Shown one piece after another: positions 7,665-16,577 of a DNA stretch of 64,000 bases. A program made the position numbers and the translations under genes. The number at the start of each line of letters is the position of its first letter. Within the stretch, counting starts at the first letter, position 1. The notes beneath the pieces were generated by a model. The model searched no databases, was not told the origin of the DNA, and saw only the letters and a list, made by a program, of their open reading frames with translations. The stretch is from Polycyclovorans sp002706265 (GTDB lineage: Bacteria > Pseudomonadota > Gammaproteobacteria > Nevskiales > Nevskiaceae). Location of the stretch: the NCBI GenBank assembly GCA_963973915.1, contig CAXBBM010000007.1, forward strand, positions 1 through 64,000, given 5' to 3'.

Positions 7665-8555
7665 ATGACCCCAAAACTGCAGGATCTGGTCGAGCAGCTT
7701 GATCTCGAGTCACTGGAAGTCAACCTGTTTCGCGGCACGTCGCGCGATCTCGGCGGGCATTCGGTGTTCGGCGGCCAGGTGATCGGCCAGGCCATGGTGG
7801 CGGCATCGCGCACGGTCGAAGATCGCCGCCCGCATTCGCTGCACGCCTACTTTCTGCTGCCGGGCGACATGGACGCGCCCATCGTTTACGAAGTGGACCG
7901 CCTGCGAGATGGCAGCAGCTTCTCGGCGCGGCGCGTGCAGGCCATCCAGCACGGGCGCCCCATTCTGTCGATGATGGCCTCGTTTCAGATCGACGAAGGC
8001 GGCCTTGAACACCATCTGCCGATGCCCGAGGTGCCGCCGCCCGAATCGCTGACGCCGATCGACGAATTGCGAGAAACATGGTTTGCGGCGGTGCCCGAAC
8101 TGCCGCAGGCGGTGCGCGACGTGCTCACCCAGCCGCTCGCCATCGAGTTTCGGCCGGTGTCGTCCGCCAACCCGCTGATCCCGCAGCAGCAGGCCGCGCC
8201 CTACAACCAGATCTGGTTCCGCGCGGTTGCGCCCTTGCCCGACGCGGCCTGGCTGCACCGCTGCCTGCTGGCCTACGCCAGCGACTTCAACCTGATCGCC
8301 ACTGCGCTCAAGCCGCATGGCCGCTCGTGGTATTCGCCCGACATGATGGTCGCCAGCCTCGATCATGCGCTGTGGTTTCACCGTGACGCGCGCATCGACG
8401 ACTGGCTGCTGTACGACATGGACAGCCCCTCGGCGCAAGGCGCGCGCGGCATGACCCGCGGCCTCATCTACAGCCGCGACGGCGCGCTGGTGGCCAGCGT
8501 CGCGCAGGAAGGGCTGATGCGCCACCGCCCCGACGCCACGGCGGTGCGCGCCTGA
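7665..8555 (+). CDS. tesB: Acyl-CoA thioesterase II
   Basis: The 296-aa protein has the double hot-dog fold of TesB, seen in FRGTSRDLGGHSVFGGQV, SLHAYFLLPGD, SFSARRVQAIQHG and, in the second half, MMVASLDHALWFH and GLIYSRDGALVASVAQEG. It hydrolyses medium- to long-chain acyl-CoAs to free fatty acids and CoA. The start MTPKLQ follows GGAG about 9 nt upstream. Its stop shares bases with the next start (TGATG), so the downstream hydrolase is coupled to it. Confidence 0.92.
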   Translation: MTPKLQDLVEQLDLESLEVNLFRGTSRDLGGHSVFGGQVIGQAMVAASRTVEDRRPHSLHAYFLLPGDMDAPIVYEVDRLRDGSSFSARRVQAIQHGRPILSMMASFQIDEGGLEHHLPMPEVPPPESLTPIDELRETWFAAVPELPQAVRDVLTQPLAIEFRPVSSANPLIPQQQAAPYNQIWFRAVAPLPDAAWLHRCLLAYASDFNLIATALKPHGRSWYSPDMMVASLDHALWFHRDARIDDWLLYDMDSPSAQGARGMTRGLIYSRDGALVASVAQEGLMRHRPDATAVRA

Positions 8556-9571
8556 TGTGGATCAAACGACTGCTGTTCGGCACGCTGGGCCTGTTCGTCG
8601 TGCTGCTGTTCACCATGATCATCTGGACTCAGGTGGCCCCCGAGCAGATCGTCACCCTGCTGATCAATGCCGAGCGGCGCGCGGCCAAACTGCAGGCGGT
8701 GACCCTGCAGATTCCGGGCTTCGAGATTGCCACCCTGCAAGGCGGCAAAGGCCCCCCGCTGGTGCTGGTGCACGGCTTCGGCGCCGACAAGGACCACTTC
8801 ACGCGTGTCGCCAAGCACCTGGTGCCGCATTACCGCGTCATCGCCATCGACCTGCCCGGCTTCGGCGCCTCCAGCATGCCGGCCGATGAGGCCTACGGCA
8901 TTCGCCAGCAGACCGAGCGTCTCGGGCAGATCATGGACGCCCTGAAGCTGCACAGCGCCCACTTTGGCGGCTCGAACATGGGCGGATGGATTGTCTCGGC
9001 CTTCGCCGTGCTGTACCCGGACCGCGTCGACAGCCTGTGGCTGCTGGCCCCCAGCGGCCTGGTCTCGGCCAACGAAAGCTACGTGCGTCGGGTGCATCGC
9101 GAAACCGGCCGCAACCTACTCACGTCGGCGACCCCGGAAGCCTTCGGGCAGGTGATTGACCTGGTGTTTCACGAGCCGCCCTTCATTCCCGGCCCCATCA
9201 AGCGCTATCTGGCCGAACGATCGGCCAGGCATCACCCGCTGCACATGCGCATCTACGACCAGCTGATGGAAGAAGCCTTCTGGATGGAGCCTCAGATCAA
9301 TGGCAACCCGGTGCCGGCGCTGATCGTCTGGGGCAACCAGGACCGCGTGGCCGATGTGTCGGGCGGCGTGGTCTACAGCAAGCTGCTGCCCAACAGCGAA
9401 CTCCGGATCATGTCGAACATCGGCCACCTGCCGATGATCGAAGACCCCAAGACCAGCGCGGCCGACTACATCGCCTTCAGAAACGCGCTGCCGACAGCGC
9501 CAGAACCTGCGCCGGTGCCGGCGCCCGGCGCCGAGGTTCAGGCGGGCGAGCCCGCCGGCGTCCCACCCTGA
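8555..9571 (+). CDS. Membrane-anchored alpha/beta hydrolase, lipase-like
   Basis: The 338-aa product starts with a hydrophobic membrane anchor (about residues 5-25). It then has the oxyanion-hole run LVHGFGADKDHF, the nucleophile elbow GGSNMGG, an acidic residue in VWGNQDRVAD and the catalytic His in NIGHLPM. The pattern resembles cold-adapted lipases of the Moraxella/Psychrobacter Lip1 type. The C-terminal 35 residues are Pro/Ala/Glu rich and probably unstructured. Coupling to tesB (TGATG overlap) suggests joint work in ester or acyl-chain release. The natural substrate is unknown. Confidence 0.8.
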   Translation: MWIKRLLFGTLGLFVVLLFTMIIWTQVAPEQIVTLLINAERRAAKLQAVTLQIPGFEIATLQGGKGPPLVLVHGFGADKDHFTRVAKHLVPHYRVIAIDLPGFGASSMPADEAYGIRQQTERLGQIMDALKLHSAHFGGSNMGGWIVSAFAVLYPDRVDSLWLLAPSGLVSANESYVRRVHRETGRNLLTSATPEAFGQVIDLVFHEPPFIPGPIKRYLAERSARHHPLHMRIYDQLMEEAFWMEPQINGNPVPALIVWGNQDRVADVSGGVVYSKLLPNSELRIMSNIGHLPMIEDPKTSAADYIAFRNALPTAPEPAPVPAPGAEVQAGEPAGVPP

Positions 9572-9615
9572 AGCCCCGGGTCAGCGGCGTGCGCTGCTGA
9601 CCGGGCGACGCGGAA

Positions 9616-10878
9616 TCAGAGATTCTGGATCATCTCGGCCCACTGCTGCGCCAGGCTGTCGCGAAATGCCGGCGCGGCAATGTCGATCAGCGCTCTGGCT
9701 CGGGCCTGCAGTGACAGCCCGCGCAGCGCGGCGACGCCGTGCTCGGTGACCACGTAATCAGCGGTGTGCCGCGGCAGGGCCGTGAAGCCGGTGCTCAACT
9801 TGGCGACGATGCGCGAGTAACGCCCGTCATCGGTGGCCGCCGGCAAGGCGATGATGGCGCGTCCGCCCGGCGACAGCAGCGCGCCGGCCACAAAGGCGGT
9901 CAATCCGCCCACCCCCGCGACCAGTTTGCCGCGTATGGAATCGGCATTGACCTGCCCGAACAGATCCACCTCCACCGCCGAATTGACGGCGCAGAAGCGA
10001 TCAATGGCGGCGATGCGGCGCACGTCATGGGTGTCGCTGACGGGGCGGAACAGAAACGCCGGATCGCGCCCCACGCGCTCATAAAACGCCGCGTCCCCCA
10101 AGGCCGCACCGACCTGCACGCTGCCGTCGCGGCGGTCCATGCTGCCGGCGTCGAGCAGCCCCAGCACCGGCGCTGACACCATGCCCGACCACACCTTCAG
10201 ATCACGGTGGTCGGTGAGCGAGGCGAGGATGGCGGCCTGCAGCTTGCCCACGCCAAATTCCAGGGTGTCGCCATCGCGAATCAAGGCCGCCACCCGCCGG
10301 CCGTGCCGCAGCATCGCCTCGTCGGGCGCGCCGCCGTCGAACACCAGCGGCGTCTCGGCGTGCTCGAAAACGGCATTGAACGCGTCGAATCGCACCTCGA
10401 AGCGGCTGCGGGTGCGCGGCAGGCTCGGGTTGACATGGGCCACGCGGCGCCGCGCCCGGGCCCACACCGCCGGGTGAAAGTCGCAGCAGGGCCCCAGGCT
10501 GCACCGCCCCTGCGCGTCCGGCGGGGTGACCTGGGCAATGAGCAGGTCGATGTCGTCCTGTTCGCTCAGGTCGCGAAAGATGCCGGGATAGTCCAGCGGC
10601 ACCAACTCGGCGCGACCGTCGACCAGCCCCGGCCGCAGACTGGGCGCCATGAAGTAGGCTCGTTGCCGCGCGTCCGGGTGCAGCCCCAGGTAATCGGTGT
10701 GGTTGATGCCCGGAAAATGCACGCCAACAAACTGCACGCCGGCGCAGGCGTCCGGGTGGGCGCGCAGCGCTGCGGCAAACGCCAGGCTCTCGCCCGACAC
10801 GCCAGGGACAAACACCCGCATGCCGGGCTGCAGGGCAGCGACGACCGCTGCGGCCGTGGTTGGGGTGGGCGGGCTCAT
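9616..10878 (-). CDS. Acetyl-CoA hydrolase/transferase family CoA-transferase
   Basis: This 420-aa protein shows the Cat1/acetyl-CoA hydrolase pattern: GMRVFVPG near the start, DIDLLIAQVTPPDAQGRCSLG, then the C-terminal half with GVGKLQAAI, the glutamate-bearing NSAVEVDLFGQVNADS, GVGGLTAFVAGA and TEHGVAALRG. Such enzymes transfer CoA between acyl-CoAs and short-chain acids. The start MSPPTPTTA lies 7 nt after the stop of the upstream crotonase-like gene, so the two form an operon that probably handles acyl-CoA intermediates. The exact acyl substrate is unknown. Confidence 0.85.
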   Translation of the reverse strand: MSPPTPTTAAAVVAALQPGMRVFVPGVSGESLAFAAALRAHPDACAGVQFVGVHFPGINHTDYLGLHPDARQRAYFMAPSLRPGLVDGRAELVPLDYPGIFRDLSEQDDIDLLIAQVTPPDAQGRCSLGPCCDFHPAVWARARRRVAHVNPSLPRTRSRFEVRFDAFNAVFEHAETPLVFDGGAPDEAMLRHGRRVAALIRDGDTLEFGVGKLQAAILASLTDHRDLKVWSGMVSAPVLGLLDAGSMDRRDGSVQVGAALGDAAFYERVGRDPAFLFRPVSDTHDVRRIAAIDRFCAVNSAVEVDLFGQVNADSIRGKLVAGVGGLTAFVAGALLSPGGRAIIALPAATDDGRYSRIVAKLSTGFTALPRHTADYVVTEHGVAALRGLSLQARARALIDIAAPAFRDSLAQQWAEMIQNL

Positions 10879-10885
10879 CAGGGCG

Positions 10886-12187
10886 TCATGGGCGGGTGTC
10901 ACCGCGCAGAAACGCCTCGACCTGGTCCAGCGGCGCAAGTGCAGCCTTGAAGGCCGGATCGGCCTCGCCCACCAGGGTGGCGATGCGCGCCGCGCCGGTC
11001 TGCCGCAGCCATTGGAAGGGGCCGCCGGTGTACGACGGATACAAGCCGGCGTTCACGGCCGCCACATCGGCCAGCGCCACGGGCTCGGCCTTGCCGGCTT
11101 TGCCGGCCTGCCAGCTCGCCAGTGCCGCTGCGGCGCCCAGCAGCAGCGTGGTGTCTTCGTCAGCGCCGGCGTCGCGGGCGGTGGTCTGTGCGGCGCGCAG
11201 TTGCGGCAAGAAGGCGTCGTCGCCCTCGGCCAGCGGGCTGTTGTCAGCCAGCAGCCCGAGCTTGGCCGCCTTCTGGCGGTTCAGGAACAGGCTGCGCACC
11301 ATGTTGCCGGCCACCGGATCGCGCATCAGGTCAACGAAAATGCGCGTCTCGTGCTCGCCAGCCTCGGTCATGGGCAGCGACCAGCCGCCGACCACGCAAT
11401 CGATGATGGCGGCGTAGGCCGGGTAGTGATGCAGCTGGTAACCGCTGATCCCCACCGCATCGGCAATGGCCGCGCGCGCGGCGTCGGCGTGGCTGAAGTC
11501 GAAGGGGGCACTGTCGAACTCGGCGCCTTCAAGGTCCCAGGGCGCCTGTTCACGGCTGCTGCGGCGCGCGCGCGCCTTGGCGGCGTCGATGAGCTGGTCG
11601 GCCGGCACCACTTCATCGACCAGGCCCAGGGCCAGCGCGGCCGCGGGGTTCACCGGGTTGCCGGTGAGCAGCATGTCGAGGCCCTTTTCGGCGCCCACCA
11701 GTCGCGGCAGACGCTGCGTGCCGCCGGCGCCGGGCAACAGGCCCAGCGTGACTTCGGGCAGGCCCAGCTGGATGGCCGGGTCATCCGCGACGATGCGCGC
11801 GCGGCAGGCCAGACACAGCTCCAGCCCGCCGCCCAGCGCCAGACCGTTGATGGCGGCGACAAACGGGGTGGGATGGGTCTCTAACCGGCGAAACAGGCGC
11901 CCCAGATGGCCCAGCAATGCGTGCAGCTCCTCGGGACTGCCGGTGCTGGCCGCGCGCTCGGTGAAGGCTTCCACCATCGCCAGGTCGGCGCCCGCCAGGA
12001 ACGAGGGCTTGCCCGAGGTCAGCACCACGGCGCGGATGGCTTCGTCGCCCTGTGCGCGGGTGATCAGCGCTTCCAGCGCATCCATCAGATCGCGCGAAAA
12101 CACGTTCATCGCGCGATTCGGCATGTCGATGCGGGCCAGCAGAATGCCTTCGGCATCCAGTTCGGTCGAGATATTGACGTCGTTCAT
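10886..12187 (-). CDS. FadB/FadJ-like enoyl-CoA hydratase lacking the dehydrogenase core
   Basis: The 433-aa protein starts with a complete crotonase domain (about residues 1-200). It has the oxyanion run in FLAGADLAM and both catalytic-type glutamates, in LGGGLELCLACRARI and LGLPEVTLGLLPGAGGTQRL. The linker that precedes the NAD-binding domain in fused fatty-acid oxidation proteins follows (MVRSLFLNRQKAAKL). The expected Rossmann GAGxMG motif and most of the 3-hydroxyacyl-CoA dehydrogenase part are absent. Only a short C-terminal piece resembling that domain remains (YPSYTGGPFQWLRQTGAARI). Hydratase activity is likely and dehydrogenase activity is not expected. It is the first gene of a pair with the CoA-transferase. 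Confidence 0.75.
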   Translation of the reverse strand: MNDVNISTELDAEGILLARIDMPNRAMNVFSRDLMDALEALITRAQGDEAIRAVVLTSGKPSFLAGADLAMVEAFTERAASTGSPEELHALLGHLGRLFRRLETHPTPFVAAINGLALGGGLELCLACRARIVADDPAIQLGLPEVTLGLLPGAGGTQRLPRLVGAEKGLDMLLTGNPVNPAAALALGLVDEVVPADQLIDAAKARARRSSREQAPWDLEGAEFDSAPFDFSHADAARAAIADAVGISGYQLHHYPAYAAIIDCVVGGWSLPMTEAGEHETRIFVDLMRDPVAGNMVRSLFLNRQKAAKLGLLADNSPLAEGDDAFLPQLRAAQTTARDAGADEDTTLLLGAAAALASWQAGKAGKAEPVALADVAAVNAGLYPSYTGGPFQWLRQTGAARIATLVGEADPAFKAALAPLDQVEAFLRGDTRP

Positions 12188-12312
12188 GGTCAGGGGGCTA
12201 AAGGCGGAGGGGCCAGAGGTCTAACCTTTTCACGCAGCACGCGGGCTGAACCCTGGATCGGCGACCCGCGACATGATGCCAAGGTCCCCCGCGGTTCGGG
12301 CGCAGCGAGCCG

Positions 12313-13152
12313 TCAGCGCGCGCGGCGCGCCACGACCAGCACGTAGTCCTCGCCAAGGTCGATCAACTGGCGCAGGCGCGCCGCCGTCCGCTGCCACCCC
12401 GCCCCGCGTGCGCCGCCGTCGCGCGCGCCCATGGCATCCAGCGCCTGCGCGAACGGCAGGCGCGTCCAATCCACAATCGATTCGATGCGCACCGCCTCGA
12501 AGCCGGCCTCTCGCAGATGCCGCGCATAGACGTCGGCGTGGTAGGCATTGTCGAGGTTGTCGAGGCAGATGCCGCTGCCCAGCGTCTTCTCGCCGCGCAT
12601 GTAGGTGGCGGGATCGATGCCGCTGCGCGGAATGATGTCGGTCAGCGCCAGGGTTCCGCCTGGCTTGAGCACCCGCGCCGCTTCACGCAGGAAATCCACC
12701 CGCGTGTCGAAGTGAAACGCGCACTCCACAGAAACAACCTTGTCGAAGCGCGCGTCGGCGAAGGCCAGCGCCGTGGCGCTGCCGAGCTGCAACGTGATGA
12801 CATCGGACAGGCCGTGCCCGGCCACGTAGTTCAGGCCCTCTTCGATGCGCACCGGGGTAATGTCGATGCCCACGATCGATGCCGGACGACAGCGCCTGGC
12901 GTAGACCACCGCGCCGGCGCCGTAGCCGGTGCCGACATCGAGCACCGCATCGCCCGGTCGCAGACCCGCCGAGGTGGCAACGAGCTCGGTCAGCGCCTCG
13001 GCGGCCTGCTGCAGCGAAAGGTCATCTCGCGTCCAGTAGCCGTAATTCGCGAAGGGTTGGTCGCCGAACAGGCCGTCGCGGCCGCCGTGGCGCACCGTGT
13101 AATGGGCCACCACATCCTGACTGTGTGACGAAAGCATCTGCATTTTCTCCAA
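12313..13152 (-). CDS. SAM-dependent methyltransferase, small-molecule type
   Basis: The 279-aa class I methyltransferase has motif I VLDVGTGYGAGAVVYA, an acidic post-I in IVGIDITPVRIEEG, motif II in FDKVVSVECAFHF and motif III LREAARVLKPGGTLALTD. The layout resembles erythromycin/macrolide O-methyltransferases and phosphoethanolamine-type C/O-methyltransferases. The substrate cannot be inferred. Possible starts are the first Met or the Met residues at positions 4 and 6. It stands alone between the FadB-like pair and chrA. Confidence 0.72.
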   Translation of the reverse strand: MEKMQMLSSHSQDVVAHYTVRHGGRDGLFGDQPFANYGYWTRDDLSLQQAAEALTELVATSAGLRPGDAVLDVGTGYGAGAVVYARRCRPASIVGIDITPVRIEEGLNYVAGHGLSDVITLQLGSATALAFADARFDKVVSVECAFHFDTRVDFLREAARVLKPGGTLALTDIIPRSGIDPATYMRGEKTLGSGICLDNLDNAYHADVYARHLREAGFEAVRIESIVDWTRLPFAQALDAMGARDGGARGAGWQRTAARLRQLIDLGEDYVLVVARRAR

Positions 13153-13254
13153 GAACTATGCGCAAAGGGAGGATCAAGAACCCGACCGCGCGGCGCGCCG
13201 TTTCAGCAAACGCGGCGCCCGGCGCCCAGGCCCTGAACCGGATGAGTCAAGAAT

Positions 13255-14556
13255 CTAGGCCAGAGCAAAGACCACGCCAGCCACGCCGCAGGCGAGCAAG
13301 ACCTTCATCAGCCCGATCCGGTAGCGAATCAGCGCCAGCATGGCGGCCGCGCCGATCAGCAACGCGGCGAGGTCGAGGCTGCCGGGGTCTGGCACCACCA
13401 GGCGCAGGCCGTAGCCCTGCCAGCGATGCACCTCGTCAAACAGTACATGCAACGCAAACCACAGGGACAGATTGAGGATCACCCCCACCACGGCGGCGGT
13501 GATGGCGGTGAGCGCGGCGCTCAGGCCGGGGTGATCGCGCAGCCGCTCGATGTAGGGCGCGCCCAGAAAGATCCACAGGAAACAGGGCACGAACGTCACC
13601 CAGGTGGACAGGGTGGCGCCGATCAGCCCCGAAACGCCGGGGTCGAGCAGGCCGGGCGCGCGATAAGCGGCCAGAAATCCGACGTAAGTGAGCACCAGAA
13701 TCAACGGGCCGGGCGTGGTCTCGGCCAGGGCCAGGCCCTGCACCATTTCGCCCGGCGCCAGCCAGCCGTAGCGCTCGACGGCCTGCTGCGTCATATAGGC
13801 CAGCACCGCGTAGGCGCCGCCGAAGGTGACCACCGCCATCTTGCTGAAAAACAGAGCCTGGTCGGTGAACACATGCCCCACGCCCAGCGTCAGCACCAGC
13901 GCCAGCACCGGCAGGCCCCACAGCGCCGCGCCGGACAGCAGCACGCGCAGGGTCCACGAGGGGGCCGGCGCCAGGGGCGCGGCCGCGGCACTGGCATCAA
14001 GGGGCCGCGCAAACACCTGGGGCAGCACGCGGGCGCCGATCAATCCCAGCGCGGCAGCGCCCAGGATGATCAGCGGAAACGGCACGCCGAAGGCAAAGAT
14101 GCCCACGAACGCCAGCCCGGCGATGCCCCACAGCAGCGGATGCCTGAGCGCCTTCTGGCCCACCTTGAGCACCGCCTGCACCACGATGGCGAGGGTGGCG
14201 CACTGCAAACCGAACAGCAGCCCCTGCATCCACGCCAGATCGCCCATGGCCACGTAGGCCCAGGCAATGGCCACCATCAACACGAAGCCCGGCAGAATGA
14301 ACAGCACCCCGGCCACGATGCCGCCCCAGGTCTTGTGCAGCATCCAGCCGATGTAGGTGGCCAGTTGCTGGGCCTCGGGGCCGGGCAACAACATGCAGAA
14401 ATTGAGCGCGTGCAAGAAGCGCTGTTCGCTGATCCAGCCGCGCTCTTCAACGATGAGCCGGTGCATCAGGGCGATCTGCCCGGCCGGACCGCCGAAGCTG
14501 ATCAGGCCAATCTTCAGCCAAACGCGCAGCGCATCAGAAAAGGGAACAGCCGTCAC
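13255..14556 (-). CDS. chrA: Chromate transporter, CHR family (ChrA-like)
   Basis: The 433-aa membrane protein has the duplicated CHR architecture. The N-terminal half contains the signature FGGPAGQIALMHR and CMLLPGPEAQQLATYIGW; the C-terminal half repeats it as VVTFGGAYAVLAYM and LAETTPGPLILVLTYVGF. About ten hydrophobic segments are visible. Long-chain CHR proteins export chromate by proton antiport, although not all are chromate specific. The start codon is GTG. A terminator for the upstream peroxiredoxin gene ends just before this gene, so it has its own transcript. Confidence 0.88.
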   Translation of the reverse strand: MTAVPFSDALRVWLKIGLISFGGPAGQIALMHRLIVEERGWISEQRFLHALNFCMLLPGPEAQQLATYIGWMLHKTWGGIVAGVLFILPGFVLMVAIAWAYVAMGDLAWMQGLLFGLQCATLAIVVQAVLKVGQKALRHPLLWGIAGLAFVGIFAFGVPFPLIILGAAALGLIGARVLPQVFARPLDASAAAAPLAPAPSWTLRVLLSGAALWGLPVLALVLTLGVGHVFTDQALFFSKMAVVTFGGAYAVLAYMTQQAVERYGWLAPGEMVQGLALAETTPGPLILVLTYVGFLAAYRAPGLLDPGVSGLIGATLSTWVTFVPCFLWIFLGAPYIERLRDHPGLSAALTAITAAVVGVILNLSLWFALHVLFDEVHRWQGYGLRLVVPDPGSLDLAALLIGAAAMLALIRYRIGLMKVLLACGVAGVVFALA

Positions 14557-14568
14557 CGTGGGGGCCCG

Positions 14569-14594
14569 AAAAAAGGCCGTCGTGATGACGGCCT
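14569..14594 (-). terminator. Rho-independent terminator after the peroxiredoxin gene
   Basis: AGGCCGTC and GACGGCCT form a perfect 8-bp stem with a 5-nt loop, and on the minus strand a run of T follows. It lies 37 bp downstream of the peroxiredoxin stop and directly upstream of the chrA start, separating the two transcription units. Confidence 0.8.
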
Positions 14595-14631
14595 GATGAG
14601 ATTAGCGTCTGAGTGTGACCTTTGAATGTGA

Positions 14632-15267
14632 TTACTTCTTGGGGTCGGGCACAAGCCGCAGATACGGTTTCAGTTCCTTCCAGCCGGCCGGGAACAACTT
14701 TTTGGCGTCTTCATTGCTGACGGCCGGAACGATGATCACGTCCTCACCCTTTTTCCAGTTCACCGGCGTGGCCACCTTGTAGCCGTCGGTGAGCTGCAGC
14801 GAGTCGATGACCCGCAGAATCTCGTCGAAGTTGCGGCCGGTGCTGGCCGGGTAGGTCAGCGTCAGGCGCACCTTCTTGTTGGGGTCGATGACGAACACCG
14901 AGCGCACCGTCAGCGTGTCGCTGGCGTTGGGGTGGATCATGTCGTAGAGGTTCGACACGGTCCTGTCGGCGTCGGCGATCAGCGGAAAGTTGAGCGCCGC
15001 ACCCTGGGTTTGTTCGATGTCCTTGCTCCAGCCGTGGTGGTCTTCGAGTTTGTCCACCGACAGGCCGATGGCCTTGACGTTGCGCCGGTCAAACTCATCC
15101 TTGAGCTTGGCGGTGTAGCCCAGCTCGGTGGTGCAGACCGGCGTGTAGTTCTTGGGGTGGCTGAACAGCACCACCCAACTGGACCCGGCCCAGTCGTGGA
15201 ACTTGATGCGGCCTTCGGTGGTGTCGGCTTCAAAGTCGGGGGCGATGTCGCCCAATCTGATGGTCAT
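14632..15267 (-). CDS. 1-Cys-type peroxiredoxin (Prx6 family)
   Basis: The 211-aa protein has the peroxidatic Cys in NYTPVCTTELGYT and the Prx6-type C-terminal arm with PVNWKKGEDVIIVPAVS. It has the length and arrangement of Prx6 enzymes, which reduce H2O2 and organic hydroperoxides using a single redox Cys and an external thiol. The start MTIRLGDIAPDF has an ideal AGGAG ribosome binding site 6 nt upstream. A 12-base C run on the coding strand lies just upstream of that site. It is monocistronic, with a terminator downstream. Confidence 0.92.
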   Translation of the reverse strand: MTIRLGDIAPDFEADTTEGRIKFHDWAGSSWVVLFSHPKNYTPVCTTELGYTAKLKDEFDRRNVKAIGLSVDKLEDHHGWSKDIEQTQGAALNFPLIADADRTVSNLYDMIHPNASDTLTVRSVFVIDPNKKVRLTLTYPASTGRNFDEILRVIDSLQLTDGYKVATPVNWKKGEDVIIVPAVSNEDAKKLFPAGWKELKPYLRLVPDPKK

Positions 15268-15286
15268 GTCAGTCTCCTGTTGAGGC

Positions 15287-15298
15287 GGGGGGGGGGGG
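15287..15298. repeat. Homopolymeric G(12)/C(12) tract in the peroxiredoxin 5' region
   Basis: Twelve consecutive G on the plus strand, 20 nt upstream of the peroxiredoxin start codon and just before its ribosome binding site. Tracts of this length are prone to slipped-strand length changes and to sequencing error. Confidence 0.9.
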
Positions 15299-15435
15299 TT
15301 ACAGCCAATGGACATCATGAATGTCACCGCGTTGCGAAGCACGGCGTTCATCGTTCATACCCGCCACGCCACGGGGTCGGCGCGCTGACAAAGCCCACCG
15401 CGTCGGGTCCAAATTCGGTGGGCATCGCCAGGCGC

Positions 15436-16557
15436 CTAGCGCGAACGCTGACGACTGGCTGCCACGCCGATCGCATCGGCAGGCGTCGAGGCGCCCAGCA
15501 AGGCACCGCTGTCCTCGGCATAGAGGCTGAACTGCAGCAGTCGCAGGCGCAGCTCGGCGCCAGGCTGGAAGGCACTGGTGTCGTGGTGCAGGTGCGGCAG
15601 CTCAACGGTGATGGGCGCCGTGGAGCCGAACACCTCGGCGTCGATGCGCACGATGGGGCCAGTGCGCTGAACGCGCTGCACCGTGGTGGGCAGCCCTGCC
15701 GCGCCATCTGCGGCAATGCGCACATCGCCCGGCCGTACATAGAGCAGCGCCGGGCCATCCTTACTGCCGCTGGACTCGGCGATGGCGGCATCGCCCTGGC
15801 CGAGGTTCACGACACCATTGCGCAGCGTCACCGGCACGATGTTGGTGTTGCCCAGAAAGTCGAAGACGAAGGGATTGGCGGGCTTTTCATACACCGCATC
15901 CACATGGCCCAGTTGCTCGATGCGGCCTTTGTTCATGATCACCACGCGGTCGGCCAGTTCCAGTGCTTCTTCCTGGTCGTGGGTGACGAAGATGGTGGTG
16001 ACGCCGGTCTGGTCGTGCAGGTCGCGCAACCAGCGCCGCAGGTCTTTGCGTACCTTGGCGTCGAGGGCCCCGAAGGGTTCGTCCAGCAGCAGCACCTTGG
16101 GGTCGATGGCCAGCGCGCGCGCCAGTGCCACGCGTTGCCGTTGGCCGCCCGACAGTTGCGAGGGATAGCGCTTTTCCAGCCCGCCCAGTTGCACCAGCTC
16201 GATCAGTTCGGTGGCGCGTTGGCGGATGGCCTCGGCACTGGGTTTGTCCTTGCGCACCTTCAGCCCGAAGCTGACGTTGTCGAGCACCGTCATGTGCTTG
16301 AACAGGGCGTAGTGCTGAAACACGAACCCCACCTGACGGTCGCGCACCGGCACGCGGGCCATGTCCTGGTTGCCGAACAGAATCTCGCCCTGGTCGGCGA
16401 ACTCCAGCCCGGCAATCACCCGCAGCAGGGTGGTTTTGCCCGATCCCGAGGGGCCCAGCAGCGCAATCAGCTCACCGCTTTCAATGTCGAGGTCAACGCG
16501 GTCCAGCGCCTTGAAGGTGCCGAAGTCTTTTTCAATGTTGCGGACGTGGATGTCCAT
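15436..16557 (-). CDS. cysA: Sulfate/thiosulfate ABC importer, ATP-binding subunit
   Basis: The 373-aa ATPase has Walker A GPSGSGKTT, signature LSGGQRQRVALARAL, Walker B LLLDEPFGALD and the switch His in TIFVTHDQEEA. A C-terminal TOBE-like regulatory domain follows (about 240-350, VYEKPANPFVFDFLGNTN onward). It energises the CysT/CysW permease for sulfate uptake. It is the last gene of the cysTWA series on the minus strand, 20 nt after cysW. Confidence 0.94.
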   Translation of the reverse strand: MDIHVRNIEKDFGTFKALDRVDLDIESGELIALLGPSGSGKTTLLRVIAGLEFADQGEILFGNQDMARVPVRDRQVGFVFQHYALFKHMTVLDNVSFGLKVRKDKPSAEAIRQRATELIELVQLGGLEKRYPSQLSGGQRQRVALARALAIDPKVLLLDEPFGALDAKVRKDLRRWLRDLHDQTGVTTIFVTHDQEEALELADRVVIMNKGRIEQLGHVDAVYEKPANPFVFDFLGNTNIVPVTLRNGVVNLGQGDAAIAESSGSKDGPALLYVRPGDVRIAADGAAGLPTTVQRVQRTGPIVRIDAEVFGSTAPITVELPHLHHDTSAFQPGAELRLRLLQFSLYAEDSGALLGASTPADAIGVAASRQRSR

Positions 16558-16577
16558 GGGGATGCTCCGAATGGGGG

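Noticed and set aside
9578..9602. Hairpin between the lipase-like gene and the convergent CoA-transferase as a terminator
   Set aside because: A 7-bp stem (GGTCAGC/GCTGACC) exists but the loop is long and no T tract follows on either strand; evidence is too weak for a terminator call.
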